In this document: positions 1 through 6,570 of the stretch, piece by piece
Layout of the letters: every line of letters starts with the position of its first letter
Numbering within the stretch: the first letter of the stretch is position 1
Source of the DNA: Verrucomicrobiota bacterium
GTDB taxonomy: Bacteria > Verrucomicrobiota > Verrucomicrobiia > Opitutales > UBA953
Length of the DNA: 20,467 nucleotides
Reading direction: 5' to 3'
Assembly (NCBI GenBank): GCA_009924535.1
Contig: RFRI01000002.1
Span: 1-20,467 of the forward strand
Program-made: the position numbers and the translations under genes
Notes under the pieces: model-generated
Told to the model about the DNA's origin: nothing
Seen by the model: the letters and a program-made list of their open reading frames with translations, nothing else
The model's database searches: none

Positions 1-1198
1 CGATCTTGGCCGGATTCTGGGGGTCCGAAAGGACGATGGCGATCGCCTGGGCGATTTCACGCATCTCGGCCTCCTTCATCCCGCGGGAAGTGACGGCCGG
101 GGTGCCGACACGGATGCCGCTGGCCTGGAACGGACTACGGGTCTCGTCCGGCACGGTGTTCTTGTTAGTGGTGATGTGGGCGGCGTCCAGCGCGAGCTGG
201 GCTTCCTTGCCGGTGACATTCGGGTGACTTTTCCGGAGATCCAGCAGGCTGAGGTGATTGTCGGTACCGCCGCTGATCAAGCCGAAGCCGAGCTCAACGA
301 GCGCGGCGGCGAGGGCGCGGGAATTAGCGACGACCTGCTTCGCGTATTCCTTGAACTCAGGGGTGGCGCACTGCGCGAAGCAGATGGCCTTGGCGGCGAT
401 GACGTGCTCGAGCGGGCCACCTTGGGCGCCCGGGAAGACGGAGGAGTCGACGGCCTTGGCGTGCTCGGCCTTGCAAAGGATCAGGCCGCCGCGCGGACCG
501 CGCAGGGTCTTGTGCGTGGTGGTGGTGACGAAGTCGGCATACGGCACGGGCGAAGGGTGCACGCCCGCGGCGACGAGGCCGGCGATGTGCGCGATGTCGG
601 CGAGGAGGAGCGCGCCGTTTTCCTTGGCGATCTTGCCGAAGCGGGCGAAGTCGATCTCGCGGGCGTAGGCGGAGGCGCCGACGGTGATCATCTTAGGCTT
701 CTCGCGCTGGGCCATCTCCTCGACTTCGTCGTAATTGATGCGTCCGTCGGCGCCCACGCCGTAATGGATGGCGGCATAGAGTTTGCCGGAGAAGTTCGCG
801 GAGTTGCCGTGCGTGAGGTGACCGCCGTGCGACAGGTTCATGGTCAGGATCTTGTCGCCGGGCTTGATGCTCGCGAAGTACACGGCGGCGTTGGCCTGGC
901 TGCCGGAGTGCGGCTGGACGTTGGCGTGGTCGGCGCCGAAGAGCGCCTTGGCGCGGTCGATGGCCAGCTGTTCGATCTGGTCGACGTTCTCGCAGCCGCC
1001 ATACCAGCGCTTACCGGGGTAACCTTCGGCGTACTTGTTCGTCAGGATGCTGCCCTGAGCTTCCATGATGGCAGGAAGCGTGAAGTTCTCGGAGGCGATC
1101 AGCTCGATGTGCGTCTGCTGGCGCTTGAGCTCGGCCTTGATCAGGCGGTCGATCTCGGGGTCAAGCTGGGCGAGAGGGATGCGGCGAATGGCAGTCAT
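1..1198 (-). CDS. glyA: Serine hydroxymethyltransferase, C-terminus cut off by window edge
   Basis: A PLP enzyme of the cytosol that interconverts serine and glycine while charging tetrahydrofolate with a one-carbon unit, feeding purine, thymidylate and methionine synthesis. The reading frame runs without a stop from an ATG at 1198 to the window edge: 399 codons of a family usually about 415-420 long, so roughly the last 20 residues lie outside. The N-terminus carries the family signature IELIASENF, then TNKYAEGYPGKRWYGGCE, and the PLP-binding motif VTTTTHKTLRGPRGG with the Schiff-base lysine at residue 230. The start is chosen because MTAIRRIPLAQLDPEID aligns with normal SHMT N-termini. No Shine-Dalgarno is visible. 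It lies 60 bp downstream of rpiB on the same strand, probably as the last gene of the purD-phosphatase-rpiB-glyA operon. Confidence 0.98.
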   Translation of the reverse strand, partial: MTAIRRIPLAQLDPEIDRLIKAELKRQQTHIELIASENFTLPAIMEAQGSILTNKYAEGYPGKRWYGGCENVDQIEQLAIDRAKALFGADHANVQPHSGSQANAAVYFASIKPGDKILTMNLSHGGHLTHGNSANFSGKLYAAIHYGVGADGRINYDEVEEMAQREKPKMITVGASAYAREIDFARFGKIAKENGALLLADIAHIAGLVAAGVHPSPVPYADFVTTTTHKTLRGPRGGLILCKAEHAKAVDSSVFPGAQGGPLEHVIAAKAICFAQCATPEFKEYAKQVVANSRALAAALVELGFGLISGGTDNHLSLLDLRKSHPNVTGKEAQLALDAAHITTNKNTVPDETRSPFQASGIRVGTPAVTSRGMKEAEMREIAQAIAIVLSDPQNPAKI

Positions 1199-1258
1199 GA
1201 TGGGAGTGGTGAAAGGGCAAATCTTGGGAGGAAGCGTGGCAACGGCAAATCGGAGGGG

Positions 1259-1708
1259 TTATCCACATGAGGACTCCATCTTGTCCACCCGGCGGGTATG
1301 GCGGCCGGCTTCGAATTCGGCGGCCAGGAAGGCGTCGACGCACGCCAGGGCGGTCGGGAGGTCGACGTATTTGGCCCCGAAACACAGGACGTTGGCGTCG
1401 TTATGACGGCGGCTCAGGCCGGCGGCGTCGGCGCTCTGCACAAGGGCGGCCCGGATGCCGCGCACTTTGTTGGCGGCGATGGAAATGCCGATGCCGGTGG
1501 TGCATACCAGGATGCCGAATTTGGCGCGGCCGCCGACGACGTCCGCGGCCACCGCGTGCGCGTAGTCCGGATAGTCGCAGGAGGCCTCGGTCTCGGTGCC
1601 CCGGTCGAGGATGACCAATCCTTTCGCCTTCAGCGCTTCGATCAGGGCACGGCGCAAGGCGAGTCCGCCATGGTCACTGCCGAAGGAAAGCGTAAGCGGG
1701 CTGGTCAT
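1259..1708 (-). CDS. rpiB: Ribose-5-phosphate isomerase B (RpiB/LacAB family)
   Basis: Interconverts ribose-5-phosphate and ribulose-5-phosphate in the non-oxidative pentose phosphate pathway. It has 149 residues, normal for the family. Visible motifs are GSDHGG (residues 10-15), CTTGIGISIAANK (69-81), RHNDANVL (101-108) with the conserved histidine and asparagine, and HTRRVDK near the C-terminus for phosphate binding. The usual anion-hole motif is CGTG; here it reads CTTG, a Gly-to-Thr change beside the catalytic cysteine. The ATG overlaps the stop of the upstream phosphatase gene in an ATGA, so the two are translationally coupled. Supplying pentose phosphate next to purD and glyA fits a nucleotide-precursor operon. 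Confidence 0.96.
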   Translation of the reverse strand: MTSPLTLSFGSDHGGLALRRALIEALKAKGLVILDRGTETEASCDYPDYAHAVAADVVGGRAKFGILVCTTGIGISIAANKVRGIRAALVQSADAAGLSRRHNDANVLCFGAKYVDLPTALACVDAFLAAEFEAGRHTRRVDKMESSCG

Positions 1709-2190
1709 CGGGAAAGATTCTGGCGCAGAAACTCGACCATCGCGGGGATGGCTTCAACCATGGAATCGCGGCACTCCTCGTAATCGCGATAACCGCCGCC
1801 GAACGGGTCGGGAATATCCCGCGGGGTATCCGTCGGCAGGACATCGCGCAGGAGGAGCACGAATTCAGGCAAGACGTCGAAACGGGAATGCAGGGCGGCG
1901 AGATGCGACTCGGTCATGCCGAAAATCACGACGCTGCGATCGACGTCGGCTTGGGTCAGCAGACGGCTACGATGGCCGGCGACGTCCAGGCCGATGCGTT
2001 GCATCGCCTTCACGGAGTTGGCGGAGGGCGGTTGGCCGTCCTGCGCGGCGAGCCCGAACGAGGCGACCTTGAGCTTCTCAAGCCCCTGCCCTCGCTTGAC
2101 CAACGTCGCCCGGAGCAACGCCTCGGCCATCGGACTGCGACAGGTATTCCCCGTGCAGACAAACGTGACGGTGTCTCGTTCGACGGCCAT
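1705..2190 (-). CDS. ywlE: Low-molecular-weight phosphatase, predicted protein-arginine phosphatase (YwlE type)
   Basis: A cytosolic cysteine phosphatase of the LMW-PTP fold, 161 residues. The P-loop is CTGNTCRSP with nucleophile C12 and phosphate-binding R18. The general-acid loop is DPFGG with D128. In ordinary tyrosine phosphatases of this fold the fourth residue after the cysteine is usually Ile or Leu (CxGNICRS). In Bacillus subtilis YwlE it is Thr11, which confers phospho-arginine specificity; this protein has Thr16 at that place. The gene sits directly before rpiB with a 4-bp ATGA overlap, as ywlE precedes ywlF in Bacillus. The fold and chemistry are certain. The arginine-phosphatase assignment is inferred from one residue plus synteny, and a protein-tyrosine phosphatase remains possible. 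Confidence 0.85.
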   Translation of the reverse strand: MAVERDTVTFVCTGNTCRSPMAEALLRATLVKRGQGLEKLKVASFGLAAQDGQPPSANSVKAMQRIGLDVAGHRSRLLTQADVDRSVVIFGMTESHLAALHSRFDVLPEFVLLLRDVLPTDTPRDIPDPFGGGYRDYEECRDSMVEAIPAMVEFLRQNLSR

Positions 2191-2228
2191 GCGGTCAAGA
2201 TGAGGGATTAGCCCCTCGGTTCAAGTGT

Positions 2229-3527
2229 TCAAACCACCCCGTCGCGACGGAGTTGGCGGTAACCGATGTCCCGACGGTAATGGCATCCTTCGAACTTGAT
2301 CTGCGGGACGACGGCGTAGGCCCGGCGAGCGGCTTCCTGCAGGGTCGGGCCATGGGCCACGACGCCGAGGACGCGACCTCCGGAGGTGACCACCCGGCCG
2401 TCCGGCAAGCGCTGGGTGCCGCCATGGACGATATCGACGCCCTCGGGCAGGGTCGCAGGCAGGGTAATCGGGTCGCCCTTGCGGATCTCGCCGGGATAAC
2501 CGCCGGCGGCGAGGACGACGATGATCGTGGCGCCGGGGCGCAGCTTCACGGCCGAAGGACGGAAGCGGCCGTGCGCGATGTCCTCCATGATCTGCACCGG
2601 GTCGGTCTCAAGCGAAGGCATGAGCACCTGGCACTCGGGATCGCCGAAGCGGACGTTGAACTCGACGACCTTGGGTCCGGTCGCGGTGACCATGATGCCG
2701 ACGTAAAGCGTGCCACGGTAATCGATGCCGTCGGCCTTGAGGCCGCGCAGCGTGGGCGCGATGATCTCCTCGCGGAGACGACGCTCGACCTCGGGCGTGA
2801 CGACGGTGGTGGGAGCGTACGCGCCCATGCCGCCGGTGTTGAGGCCGGTGTCGCCTTCGCCGACGCGCTTATGATCCTGGCTCGGCGGCAGCATGAGGTA
2901 TTCGTCGCGGCAGACCATGAGCATGATCGATGCCTCTTCGCCCTGCATGAATTCCTCGATGACGACCTCGTCGCCCGACGCGCCAAAGACCTTGGTCTCC
3001 ATCATGTCGCGCAACGCGGCCTCGGCTTCGGCGTGCGTGGTCGCGATGACGACGCCCTTCCCTGCCGCCAGGCCCGAGGCCTTGATGACGATCGGGACAG
3101 GCTGCTTGCGGACATACTCCAGCGCCGGCGCGAGCGAGCGGAACGTCTCCGAAGCGGCGGTGGGTACCTTGTGGCGCACCATGAAATCCTTGCTGAAGGC
3201 TTTGCTGGCCTCAAGGCGCGCGCCGGCGGCGAGCGGACCGTAGGCCGGGATGCCCGCGGCTTCGAGGGCGTCGACGACGCCGGCGGCGAGCGGGACTTCG
3301 GGGCCGACGATCACGAAGGTGGAGGCCGTGCGACGGACGAGTTCCAGGACGGCGGCCGGGTTGGCGGCGTCGACGTCGAGGCATTCGGCCTCAAGCGCCA
3401 TGCCGCCGTTACCGGGGGCCACGCGGACCTTGGCCACGCGGGGGCTGCGGAGGCAGGCCTTGAGCAAGGCATGCTCCCGGCCGCCGGAGCCGAGGATGAG
3501 GACGTCGAGTTTTCCCTGCGTAGCCAT
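2229..3527 (-). CDS. purD: Phosphoribosylamine-glycine ligase (GAR synthetase)
   Basis: Catalyses the second step of de novo purine synthesis: ATP-dependent joining of glycine to 5-phosphoribosylamine. It is an ATP-grasp enzyme of 432 residues, the usual length. Visible motifs are VLILGSGGREHAL near the N-terminus, VGPEVPLAAG, the ATP-binding KASGLAAGKGV, SQDHKR, GGMGAYAP and the metal-binding FNVRFGDPE, followed by the C-terminal domain. The ATG at 3527 is chosen because MATQGKLDVLILGSGGREH matches family N-termini; a weak AGGGA lies just upstream. It appears to be the first gene of the operon continuing 38 bp later into the LMW phosphatase, rpiB and glyA. Glycine made by GlyA is the substrate of PurD, which gives the cluster metabolic logic. 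It follows the tRNA-Leu terminator on the same strand. Confidence 0.98.
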   Translation of the reverse strand: MATQGKLDVLILGSGGREHALLKACLRSPRVAKVRVAPGNGGMALEAECLDVDAANPAAVLELVRRTASTFVIVGPEVPLAAGVVDALEAAGIPAYGPLAAGARLEASKAFSKDFMVRHKVPTAASETFRSLAPALEYVRKQPVPIVIKASGLAAGKGVVIATTHAEAEAALRDMMETKVFGASGDEVVIEEFMQGEEASIMLMVCRDEYLMLPPSQDHKRVGEGDTGLNTGGMGAYAPTTVVTPEVERRLREEIIAPTLRGLKADGIDYRGTLYVGIMVTATGPKVVEFNVRFGDPECQVLMPSLETDPVQIMEDIAHGRFRPSAVKLRPGATIIVVLAAGGYPGEIRKGDPITLPATLPEGVDIVHGGTQRLPDGRVVTSGGRVLGVVAHGPTLQEAARRAYAVVPQIKFEGCHYRRDIGYRQLRRDGVV

Positions 3528-3565
3528 GTCCCTACTACTGCGGGGTGTCGGGTTTGATGTGAACC

Positions 3566-3598
3566 AAAAACAGGGCCGGCCCGTTTCCGGACCGACCC
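3566..3598 (-). terminator. Intrinsic terminator of tRNA-Leu
   Basis: On the minus strand, 11 paired bases (GGGTCGGTCCG with CGGGCCGGCCC, including two G-T pairs) close a GAAA tetraloop and are followed by TG and five T residues. It begins 9 bases after the tRNA CCA end. It should end the tRNA transcript before purD, so purD needs its own promoter in the 38 bases between 3528 and 3565 or limited readthrough. Confidence 0.9.
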
Positions 3599-3607
3599 AG
3601 CCTAAAT

Positions 3608-3691
3608 TGGTGCTCAGGCCGGGACTTGAACCCGGACACCTTGCGGCACATGCACCTCAAGCATGCGTGTCTGCCATTCCACCACCTGAGC
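3608..3691 (-). tRNA. tRNA-Leu(GAG), CCA encoded
   Basis: The minus strand folds into a complete class II cloverleaf. The acceptor stem GCTCAGG pairs with CCTGAGC, with discriminator A and an encoded CCA at 3608-3610. The anticodon stem CATGC/GCATG closes loop TTGAGGT with anticodon GAG at 3656-3658. A long variable arm (GCC-GCAA-GGT) and T arm CCGGG-TTCAAGT-CCCGG follow. It reads CUC and CUU leucine codons. It stands alone between purD and the divergent RG-rich protein gene and has its own terminator. Confidence 0.97.
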
Positions 3692-3795
3692 AATAAAGGA
3701 AGGTGCACGCTGGAAGTCCTGACGGCTGGTGCAAGTAAAAAGCGTTCTTCCCGATGCTTGCCAAGCGGACTTCTTTCTAAACGCTCATCTCCTCA

Positions 3796-5244
3796 ATGTC
3801 CTCCGACTCGGCTGAAAACAACCCTCCCAAGGAAAAGTCCTTCGAACTGGACCTCTCTTCCCTTGGTTTCGGGCCCTCCTGGGTCAGCGGACCCTCCGAG
3901 AAGGTGAGCTCCGGCAACGGCGGCCCCCGCCGCGATGGCGATCGCCCTCGCTTCCGTGACGGACCTGGCGGCGACCGCCGTGGTCCTCCCAGCGGCGGAC
4001 AGAGCCGCGGCCCTCGTCGTGATGGCCCTGGCGCCGGCCCCGGCGGTCCCCGTCGTGATGGCCCTGGCGGACCTCGCCGCGATGATCGTCGTCGCGATGA
4101 CCGAGGTCCTTCCCGCTTCGAAGACGCACCGGTCTTCCGTCCCGTCGTCGCCAGCGCCTTCTTCCCTGACGACGCGAAGTTCGAGATCCTCGGCGGCGCG
4201 ATGAAGAAGAGCAAGATGACCTATGAGCTCTTCGAGGTCGCCCGCCTGATCCTCGACAAGGAAGACCGCCTCTCGATCGTCGTCCGCCACCTCGAAGCGG
4301 AACAGCGGCCGGACGCCCTGCTCGCCGTCTCCGTCCCCGACGGCCATCCCTTCCTCAGCGAAGGCGACGCGGTCTCGCACGTGATGTCCCGCCACCTCGA
4401 CAAGTTCTTTGATGTCGTCGAAGTCGAAGTCGAAGCCCCCAAGGGCTCCTTCCTGATGGTCGCGAAGTGCTCGCAGACGGGCAAGCTGCTCGGCGCCCCG
4501 ACGCACCACAGCTACCAGCGCAACCTGCGCGAACACCACGCCCGCCATTGCCCGAACGTGCCGTTCGACGCCTTCAAGGGACGACTCGAGATGGTCCGTG
4601 AACAGGAACAGATCGACGCCTGGCTGAAGTCGATGTCCACCCGCAGCGAATACGCTCCGAAGGACCGCAAGGAAGGCGAACCCGAGCGCCTCGAGTCCCT
4701 CGACGCCGCCCGCGGCTTCCTCCAGGCCTTCCGCAAGGACCTCGTGGTGAAGACCCACCCGTGGGTCCGCTTCGCCGGCCGCCTGCTCGAGGAGATGAAT
4801 CCCGGCCCGCTCCGCGACTCCGTCCGCTACGCCCTGGAACAGCAGCGCGCCTTCCCCCTCGACACCGCCAACGGTATCCGCGGCCGCCTCCGCAAGGAGG
4901 GCTTCCATCTTTATAAGAAGGGCTCGAAGGGCATCACCTACGCGTGCTCCGTCCGCCGCCGCTGCCGCGACCCGAAGTCCACCTTCAGCGATCCGATGGC
5001 CAAGCTCTTCGACTCGCTCGACCGCAAACCGGCCCAGCAGGCGAAGGACCTCGTCCTCGCCCTCGCCGGCGAGAACGCCGACGCCGCCGCCAAGGCGCAG
5101 GTGCTCACGGATCTCTCGTTCCTCATCGGCGAAGGCTACATCGCCAACCTCCCGGACGGCCGCCTCTTCGCCCAGCCCATCCTGAGCAGTCAGGCCCAGG
5201 CCAAGGAAGAAGCCGCCAACGACGAGGCCGCGGAAGAGAAGTAA
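3796..5244 (+). CDS. Hypothetical protein with Arg/Gly-rich N-terminal region
   Basis: I do not recognise a named family. The protein has 482 residues. Residues 1-41 are polar and include a compact hydrophobic motif, FELDLSSLGFGPSWV. Residues about 42-108 are a disordered, strongly basic tract built on GGPRRDG-type units, like the RGG tails of RNA-binding proteins. Residues about 110-470 look folded and alpha/beta, with no transmembrane segment or signal peptide, so it should be cytosolic. A mid-region rich in His and Arg (HHSYQRNLREHHARHCP) and a basic stretch KKGSKGITYACSVRRRCR could contact nucleic acid. The C-terminus is acidic. It is monocistronic: divergent from tRNA-Leu and followed by a strong terminator. 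An RNA-binding or ribosome-associated role is inference from composition only. Confidence 0.85.
   Translation: MSSDSAENNPPKEKSFELDLSSLGFGPSWVSGPSEKVSSGNGGPRRDGDRPRFRDGPGGDRRGPPSGGQSRGPRRDGPGAGPGGPRRDGPGGPRRDDRRRDDRGPSRFEDAPVFRPVVASAFFPDDAKFEILGGAMKKSKMTYELFEVARLILDKEDRLSIVVRHLEAEQRPDALLAVSVPDGHPFLSEGDAVSHVMSRHLDKFFDVVEVEVEAPKGSFLMVAKCSQTGKLLGAPTHHSYQRNLREHHARHCPNVPFDAFKGRLEMVREQEQIDAWLKSMSTRSEYAPKDRKEGEPERLESLDAARGFLQAFRKDLVVKTHPWVRFAGRLLEEMNPGPLRDSVRYALEQQRAFPLDTANGIRGRLRKEGFHLYKKGSKGITYACSVRRRCRDPKSTFSDPMAKLFDSLDRKPAQQAKDLVLALAGENADAAAKAQVLTDLSFLIGEGYIANLPDGRLFAQPILSSQAQAKEEAANDEAAEEK
4015..4069 (+). repeat. 19-bp direct repeat inside the Arg/Gly-rich coding region
   Basis: The 19 bases CGTCGTGATGGCCCTGGCG occur at 4015-4033 and again at 4051-4069, exactly 36 bp (12 codons) apart. 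They encode RRDGPG-type units and are surrounded by degenerate versions. In-frame spacing and nucleotide identity point to recent expansion by slippage or recombination, so this tract is likely length-variable between strains. Confidence 0.85.
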
Positions 5245-5267
5245 GCGCAAGGCGCCTCCTCCTCAAG

Positions 5268-5300
5268 AAAGGGCAGCACCTCGTGCTGCCCTTTTTGTTT
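5268..5300 (+). terminator. Intrinsic terminator after the RG-rich protein gene (GGCAGCAC hairpin)
   Basis: A perfect 12-bp stem (AAAGGGCAGCAC with GTGCTGCCCTTT) closes a 3-base CTC loop and runs into a T-rich tail, 23 bases after the stop codon at 5244. The stem core, GGCAGCAC...GTGCTGCC, recurs with other loops at 12639-12664 and 13664-13684, so this terminator appears to be a domesticated copy of a dispersed hairpin. Confidence 0.92.
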
Positions 5301-5325
5301 ATAACGCCGCCGAATGGTGGCCCAA

Positions 5326-5448
5326 GGTAGGGGCGCCACTGCGTGGCGTCCGTTCGAGACCGCAGACGGGACACATCGGGACTTGGCTCAGCAACAAGAC
5401 ACCGGACGTCCGTCCGCCCACGGACGCGACGCAGTCGCGCCCCTACCC
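5326..5448. repeat. Inverted pair of GTAGGG-headed REP-like hairpins (copies E1 and E1')
   Basis: Copy E1 (plus, 5326-5353) has GGTAGGG and then a 9-pair hairpin, GGGCGCCAC/GTGGCGTCC with loop TGC. Copy E1' (minus, 5448 down to about 5400) has GGTAGGG and then GGGCGCGAC/GTCGCGTCC with the same loop. They differ in the hairpin at only two bases, which pair with each other (C-G in one, G-C in the other). Head-to-head pairing of two such units resembles a BIME made of REP elements. This pair fills most of the gene-free 5301-5486 stretch; the roughly 45 bases between them show no gene. Confidence 0.85.
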
Positions 5449-5455
5449 GATGCCC

Positions 5456-5483
5456 CAACCGCTAACCGCTACTACCTATTCCA
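5456..5483. repeat. Degenerate 7-bp tandem tract
   Basis: Read in sevens the bases are CAACCGC, TAACCGC, TACTACC, TATTCCA. The first two units recur in a second tract at 6571-6598, which reads TATCCGC, TAACCGC, CAACCGC, TTCCACC. The tract ends just short of the stop codon of the minus-strand glycosyltransferase gene at 5487. Confidence 0.55.
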
Positions 5484-5486
5484 CTC

Positions 5487-6218
5487 TTATTTCCAATTCT
5501 CCCCGATCCAAGCCGTGGGCAGCACGCGACGATACCACTTGCCGCTGCGGCCGACGAGCGCGTCGGGCGGGTTCGGCAGGCCATGGAAGACGACGATCTT
5601 GGCGCCCTCGGGAATCTCCGGGGTCTGCCAGAACGAGAACGGGAAATATTTCACGCAGTGCTTCTTGAAACTGCGGCACCAGGTCTCGGGCCAATAGCTG
5701 ACCTTGCCCTGCGCGGTGAGGTGCGCGGTGAGGAACTCCTGCTCGTTGCGGTGACGCTTCCGCACGGCGTCCAAATTCGTGCGGAAATATTCCAGGACGT
5801 CGGGATACGTGCCGGCGCGCCAGCGGTAGACGGAGGAGTTGCCGGTGTAGTCGCCCTTTTGCCAGTCGCGGATGATCAGGAAGTCGCCGGGATGCGCGAA
5901 GAAAGAATCCATGTTACCGACGATGACGATATCGATGTCGAGGAAGAGGATGTCGCCTTTGAGTTCCGGGCCGCCGGGGGTAGTCAGCGCGGGAGAGAAC
6001 GAGACGAGCTTGGTCCAACCGCGTTCCGGAGCGCCCGCAGGCAGCTCGAGGCTGGGAATCGGGAACGTCTCGATGCCGGCGTTGAGGCCGGTCTTGTCGT
6101 CCGTCAGGCAGACGAAGCGATAAGGGATCGTGAGGTGGCGGCTCACCATGGAGTGCAGCCGGTTCACGTATTCCGGTCCGTACTTCTTGCCCCACTTCAT
6201 GCAAAGGATGGTCGCCAT
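5487..6218 (-). CDS. Small GT-A-type glycosyltransferase-like protein
   Basis: The protein has 243 residues with no signal peptide or membrane segment. A Rossmann-like beginning (MATILCMKWGKKYGPEYVNRL) leads to YRFVCLTDD and then FLDIDIVIVGNMD. The last contains a DxD motif (D94, D96) that binds metal and nucleotide-sugar in GT-A enzymes. Conserved-looking elements follow: NSSVYRWRAG, NEQEFLTAHL, and a C-terminal KIVVFHGLPNPPDAL carrying the histidine often seen near the end of GT8-like folds. The acceptor is unknown; a surface polysaccharide or glycan is plausible. The start is the first ATG, giving a complete fold, with no clear Shine-Dalgarno. It is divergent from the 63-residue protein gene, and a perfect 18-bp palindrome lies between the two. 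Confidence 0.8.
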   Translation of the reverse strand: MATILCMKWGKKYGPEYVNRLHSMVSRHLTIPYRFVCLTDDKTGLNAGIETFPIPSLELPAGAPERGWTKLVSFSPALTTPGGPELKGDILFLDIDIVIVGNMDSFFAHPGDFLIIRDWQKGDYTGNSSVYRWRAGTYPDVLEYFRTNLDAVRKRHRNEQEFLTAHLTAQGKVSYWPETWCRSFKKHCVKYFPFSFWQTPEIPEGAKIVVFHGLPNPPDALVGRSGKWYRRVLPTAWIGENWK

Positions 6219-6272
6219 GCTGCCGTCAGCGTGGGGATTCCCCGCCGAGGCTCCAGCCTGTTTCCTATGACA

Positions 6273-6290
6273 GGGCCGACCGGTCGGCCC
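6273..6290. promoter_or_regulatory. Perfect 18-bp palindrome in a divergent promoter region
   Basis: GGGCCGACCGGTCGGCCC is its own reverse complement. It sits between the glycosyltransferase start (6218, minus) and the small protein start (6327, plus), and ends one base before a candidate -35 box. It could be an operator for a dimeric regulator of both genes, or a hairpin in the glycosyltransferase leader. No regulator gene is adjacent. Confidence 0.5.
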
Positions 6291-6291
6291 C

Positions 6292-6319
6292 TTGCATCCC
6301 CCCTGCCCCCGGGCATACT
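6292..6319 (+). promoter_or_regulatory. Candidate promoter of the 63-residue protein gene
   Basis: A -35-like TTGCAT (6292-6297) is separated by 16 bases from a -10-like CATACT (6314-6319). Only 7 bases lie between the -10 box and the ATG at 6327, so transcription would begin at or next to the start codon and the mRNA would be leaderless. No Shine-Dalgarno is present, which agrees. The boxes are imperfect matches to the sigma-70 consensus. Confidence 0.45.
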
Positions 6320-6326
6320 CTGCCTC

Positions 6327-6518
6327 ATGAGCGACGACTTCGACGGCGACACCGAAGATAACGAAATCCCGGACGACATGACGGACGACGTGGAAGAGCG
6401 GATCCAGCAGGAGGTCGATGACCGCATGGGCGATATCTACGAAGACTCCCGCCCCCGCTCCGGCGGCTGCCTCCTCATCCTCGCCCTGCCGGTGCTAGGG
6501 CTTTGGCTGATGGGGTAG
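6327..6518 (+). CDS. Small acidic protein with C-terminal membrane anchor
   Basis: The protein has 63 residues. Residues 1-40 are very acidic (about fifteen Asp/Glu, e.g. DDFDGDTEDNEIPDDMTDD). A short basic PRSGG linker and a single hydrophobic segment, CLLILALPVLGLWLMG, end the protein, so it should be tail-anchored with its acidic part in the cytoplasm. I recognise no family. Support for a real gene: the ATG follows a plausible promoter, the acidic-then-hydrophobic organisation is coherent, and no longer opposing gene explains the region. Its TAG stop (6516-6518) is contributed by the GTAGGG head of a repeat, so the present C-terminus may have been set by insertion of that repeat. Confidence 0.65.
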   Translation: MSDDFDGDTEDNEIPDDMTDDVEERIQQEVDDRMGDIYEDSRPRSGGCLLILALPVLGLWLMG

Positions 6519-6560
6519 GGACGTGATTGCCATCACGTCCGTGGACGGACGGACTTCGAA
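6513..6560 (+). repeat. GTAGGG-headed REP-like hairpin (copy E2)
   Basis: GGGTAGGG is followed by a perfect 9-bp stem, GGACGTGAT/ATCACGTCC, with loop TGCC, then the tail CGTCCGTGGACGGACGGAC. The minus-strand copy at 5400-5448 has the same head and a tail differing at one base, while the stem differs at three pairs that all keep pairing. It lies between the convergent ends of the small protein and the large PVC protein. Confidence 0.85.
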
Positions 6561-6570
6561 TGGCCGGACC

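Noticed and set aside
176..1270. A 364-codon plus-strand frame over glyA
   Set aside because: GlyA motifs, including the PLP lysine region, are unambiguous on the minus strand.
2253..3557. A 434-codon open frame on the plus strand opposite purD
   Set aside because: It mirrors purD codon by codon, is rich in Asp, Gly, Arg and His as expected for an antisense frame in GC-rich DNA, and has no recognisable motif.
3793..5250. A 485-codon open frame on the minus strand opposite the RG-rich protein
   Set aside because: The plus-strand frame has a plausible modular protein and a matching terminator. The minus frame would begin next to that terminator, and its composition is that of an antisense shadow.
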